A stretch of DNA of 64,000 bases from Bradyrhizobium ottawaense. Lineage in GTDB: Bacteria; Pseudomonadota; Alphaproteobacteria; Rhizobiales; Xanthobacteraceae. Of the stretch, positions 62,338 through 64,000 are shown one piece after another. A program made the position numbers and the translations under genes. Within the stretch, counting starts at the first letter, position 1. Each line of letters starts with the position of its first letter. The DNA is taken from NCBI RefSeq assembly GCF_900099825.1, contig NZ_LT629693.1:4785001-4849000 (forward strand), written 5' to 3'. A model generated the notes under the pieces. The model saw only the letters and a program-made list of their open reading frames with translations, ran no database searches and was not told the origin of the DNA.

Positions 62338-64000
62338 ATGGACGTGCCTGGACCAGAGCGACGGCTCGCTGCGGTCCTCGCCGCCGACATGGTCGGCTAT
62401 AGTCGGCTCATGGAGGCTGACGAGACGGGCACACTTGCGCGCCTGAAGACCCATCGGATCGAACTGATCGATCCGGCCATCACCAAGAATCGCGGCCGCA
62501 TCATCAAGACCACCGGCGACGGCATGCTGGTTGAGTTCCACAGCGTCGTCGATGCGGTGCTGTGCGCGGCTGAGGTTCAGCGCCGGATGGCGCGACGCAA
62601 TGCCGACGTCGCGCCGGCGCGGTGGATGCAGTTTCGCATCGGCATCAATCTTGGCGATGTGATCGTTGACGGCAACGACATCTTCGGCGACGGCGTCAAT
62701 GTCGCATCCCGTCTGGAAGTGCTGGCCGAGTCCGGCGGCATCTGTGTTTCGGGCGCGGTCCGCGATCAGGTCGGCGATCGTCTGGAAGATATGAGCTTCG
62801 AGGATCTCGGCGATCAGACCGTCAAGAACATCGTTCGCCCGATCCGGGTCTTCCGCGTCCGTCTTGAGTCGGATTCAAGGGGGACGCCTGATCAGGCGAG
62901 GAATGCGGCGGCGCCAATGGTCGCCAGAAAGCCCTCGATCGCGGTGCTGCCGCTCGTCAACATGAGCGGCGATCCCGAGCAGGAGTTCTTCGCCGACGGA
63001 CTCACCGAGGACATCATCACTGAGCTGTCGCGCTTCCACGATTTGCTCGTGATCTCGCGCAACTCGACCTTCGTGTACAAGGGCAAGGCCGTGAAGGTGC
63101 AGGAGGTCGCGAAGGAGTTTGCCGTCGACTACGTGCTGGAAGGCAGCGTGCGAAAGGCGGGCGATCGCATTCGCGTCACGGTGCAGCTGATCGACGCCGA
63201 GGCCGACCGGCACATTTGGGCCGAGCGCTACGACCGGGAGCTTGCCGACATCTTTGCCATCCAGGACGAGATGACACACGCGATCGTGGCAACCCTGCCG
63301 GGCCGCGTCGAGGCGGCGGCCCACGACCGCGTCAAGCGCAAGCCGACCGACAACATGGCGGCCTACGAGTGCGTGCTGGCCGCCAAGGTGCTGCACCATC
63401 GCTCGACGCGGGAAGACAATGCGGAAGCGCAGCGTCTGCTCGAGCGGGCGATCGCGCTCGACCCCAACTATGCGCACGCTCACGCCTGGCGGGCCTGCGT
63501 GCTCGGGCAGACCTGGGTCTACAGCTGGTGCGCCGATCGTGACGCGGCCCTCGACCAGGTGGCCGCGGAGCTCGAGATCGCCCTCAAGCTCGACGACAAC
63601 GACAGCGACGTGCACCGGATCCTCGCCGCGCTCAACCTCAATCGCGACGATCATGACAAGGCGTCCTACCATCAGGAGCGGGCGCTCGCGCTCAACCCCA
63701 ACTACGACCTCGTCGTCGTGCAGCAGGGCGAGCTTCTGACGTGGCTCGGGCGGCCGGAGGAGGGCATCGACTGGATCAAGAAGGCGATGCGCCTCAATCC
63801 GTACCACCCGGAGCGATTCTGGAGCCACCTCGGGCGGGCCTGCTATTGTACTGAGAAATACGCCGAAGCCGCCGAAGCCTTCTCACGGATCACGCGGCCC
63901 GACCACACGCATCATGCCTTCCTTGCCGCCACGTTCGCGCAAATGGGCAACGCCGTCGCAGCGACCGCGCACGCGGGGGAAGTCTTAAAGCGTGAGCCGG
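62338..64000 (+). CDS. Class III adenylate/guanylate cyclase-TPR protein (3' end cut by window)
   Basis: The frame from ATG 62338 is open to the window end (554 codons). Residues 8-170 are a class III cyclase catalytic domain (LAAVLAADMVGYSRLMEADE with metal Asp17, TTGDGMLVEF, RIGINLGDVIVDG, GDGVNVASRLE). Next is a FlgO/TolB-like segment (SIAVLPLVNMSGDPEQEFFADGLTEDIITELSR, LEGSVRKAGDRIRVTVQLID). TPR repeats begin at about residue 360. This architecture is frequent in rhizobia; it is a signalling cyclase with an unknown input. Confidence 0.9.
   Translation, partial: MDVPGPERRLAAVLAADMVGYSRLMEADETGTLARLKTHRIELIDPAITKNRGRIIKTTGDGMLVEFHSVVDAVLCAAEVQRRMARRNADVAPARWMQFRIGINLGDVIVDGNDIFGDGVNVASRLEVLAESGGICVSGAVRDQVGDRLEDMSFEDLGDQTVKNIVRPIRVFRVRLESDSRGTPDQARNAAAPMVARKPSIAVLPLVNMSGDPEQEFFADGLTEDIITELSRFHDLLVISRNSTFVYKGKAVKVQEVAKEFAVDYVLEGSVRKAGDRIRVTVQLIDAEADRHIWAERYDRELADIFAIQDEMTHAIVATLPGRVEAAAHDRVKRKPTDNMAAYECVLAAKVLHHRSTREDNAEAQRLLERAIALDPNYAHAHAWRACVLGQTWVYSWCADRDAALDQVAAELEIALKLDDNDSDVHRILAALNLNRDDHDKASYHQERALALNPNYDLVVVQQGELLTWLGRPEEGIDWIKKAMRLNPYHPERFWSHLGRACYCTEKYAEAAEAFSRITRPDHTHHAFLAATFAQMGNAVAATAHAGEVLKREP

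Overview
The window looks like chromosomal DNA of a Bradyrhizobium-type alphaproteobacterium. It is GC-rich, carries a yebC-ruvCAB-ybgC-tolQRAB-pal-cpoB-tilS-ftsH backbone, and has GapR, DUF1244, DUF1036 and DUF2852 proteins. Many intergenic gaps hold the palindromic dispersed repeats I associate with this group. The genus assignment is an inference from gene content and repeat style; no 16S or tRNA gene was seen.

Layout. 0-4 kb: the start of a Crp/Fnr regulator (cut by the edge) and two soluble methyl-accepting chemotaxis proteins sharing a C-terminal domain, one with an inserted PilZ domain. 4.1-9.5 kb: yebC and ruvCAB, with an IS30-type and an IS481-type element both inserted into one copy of a dispersed repeat. 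The IS481 transposase frame runs open into ruvC. 9.6-12.6 kb: a duplicated DUF6869-like protein, a Tat-exported phosphoesterase, a vapBC module and ybgC.

12.6-31.5 kb is accessory metabolism and regulation. An ECF42-type sigma factor follows a YCII/DGPF gene, and five copies of the exact promoter pattern TGTCGG-N17-CGTC stand in front of five transcription units: a RibD/DHFR-like reductase, YCII plus the sigma factor itself, DoxX-SRPBCC-VOC, GST-SnoaL, and two further YCII proteins. I read this as one dispersed, autoregulated regulon of about ten genes, and it is the most interesting system in the window. The same stretch holds cobT/cobS/cobC, two GSTs, TetR and HxlR regulators, a Bug-type binding protein and a 2-hydroxyacid dehydrogenase.

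31.6-39.5 kb: a DUF2852 protein; an aspartate:alanine exchanger plus aspartate 4-decarboxylase operon preceded by a lipoyl-like domain whose modifiable lysine is replaced by Asn; a serine acetyltransferase; an IS110-type element; and repeat debris. 39.6-52.1 kb: tolQ, tolR, tolA, tolB, then a GGDEF/EAL protein and a FeeM-like N-acyl synthase between tolB and pal, then pal, cpoB, tilS and ftsH. 52.2-64 kb: a LivK-like binding protein, a GT87-like membrane protein, a TetR regulator, an OsmC protein, DUF1036-pyk, DUF1244, gapR, a BBE-type FAD oxidase, a GFA protein, and the first part of a class III cyclase-TPR protein cut by the right edge.
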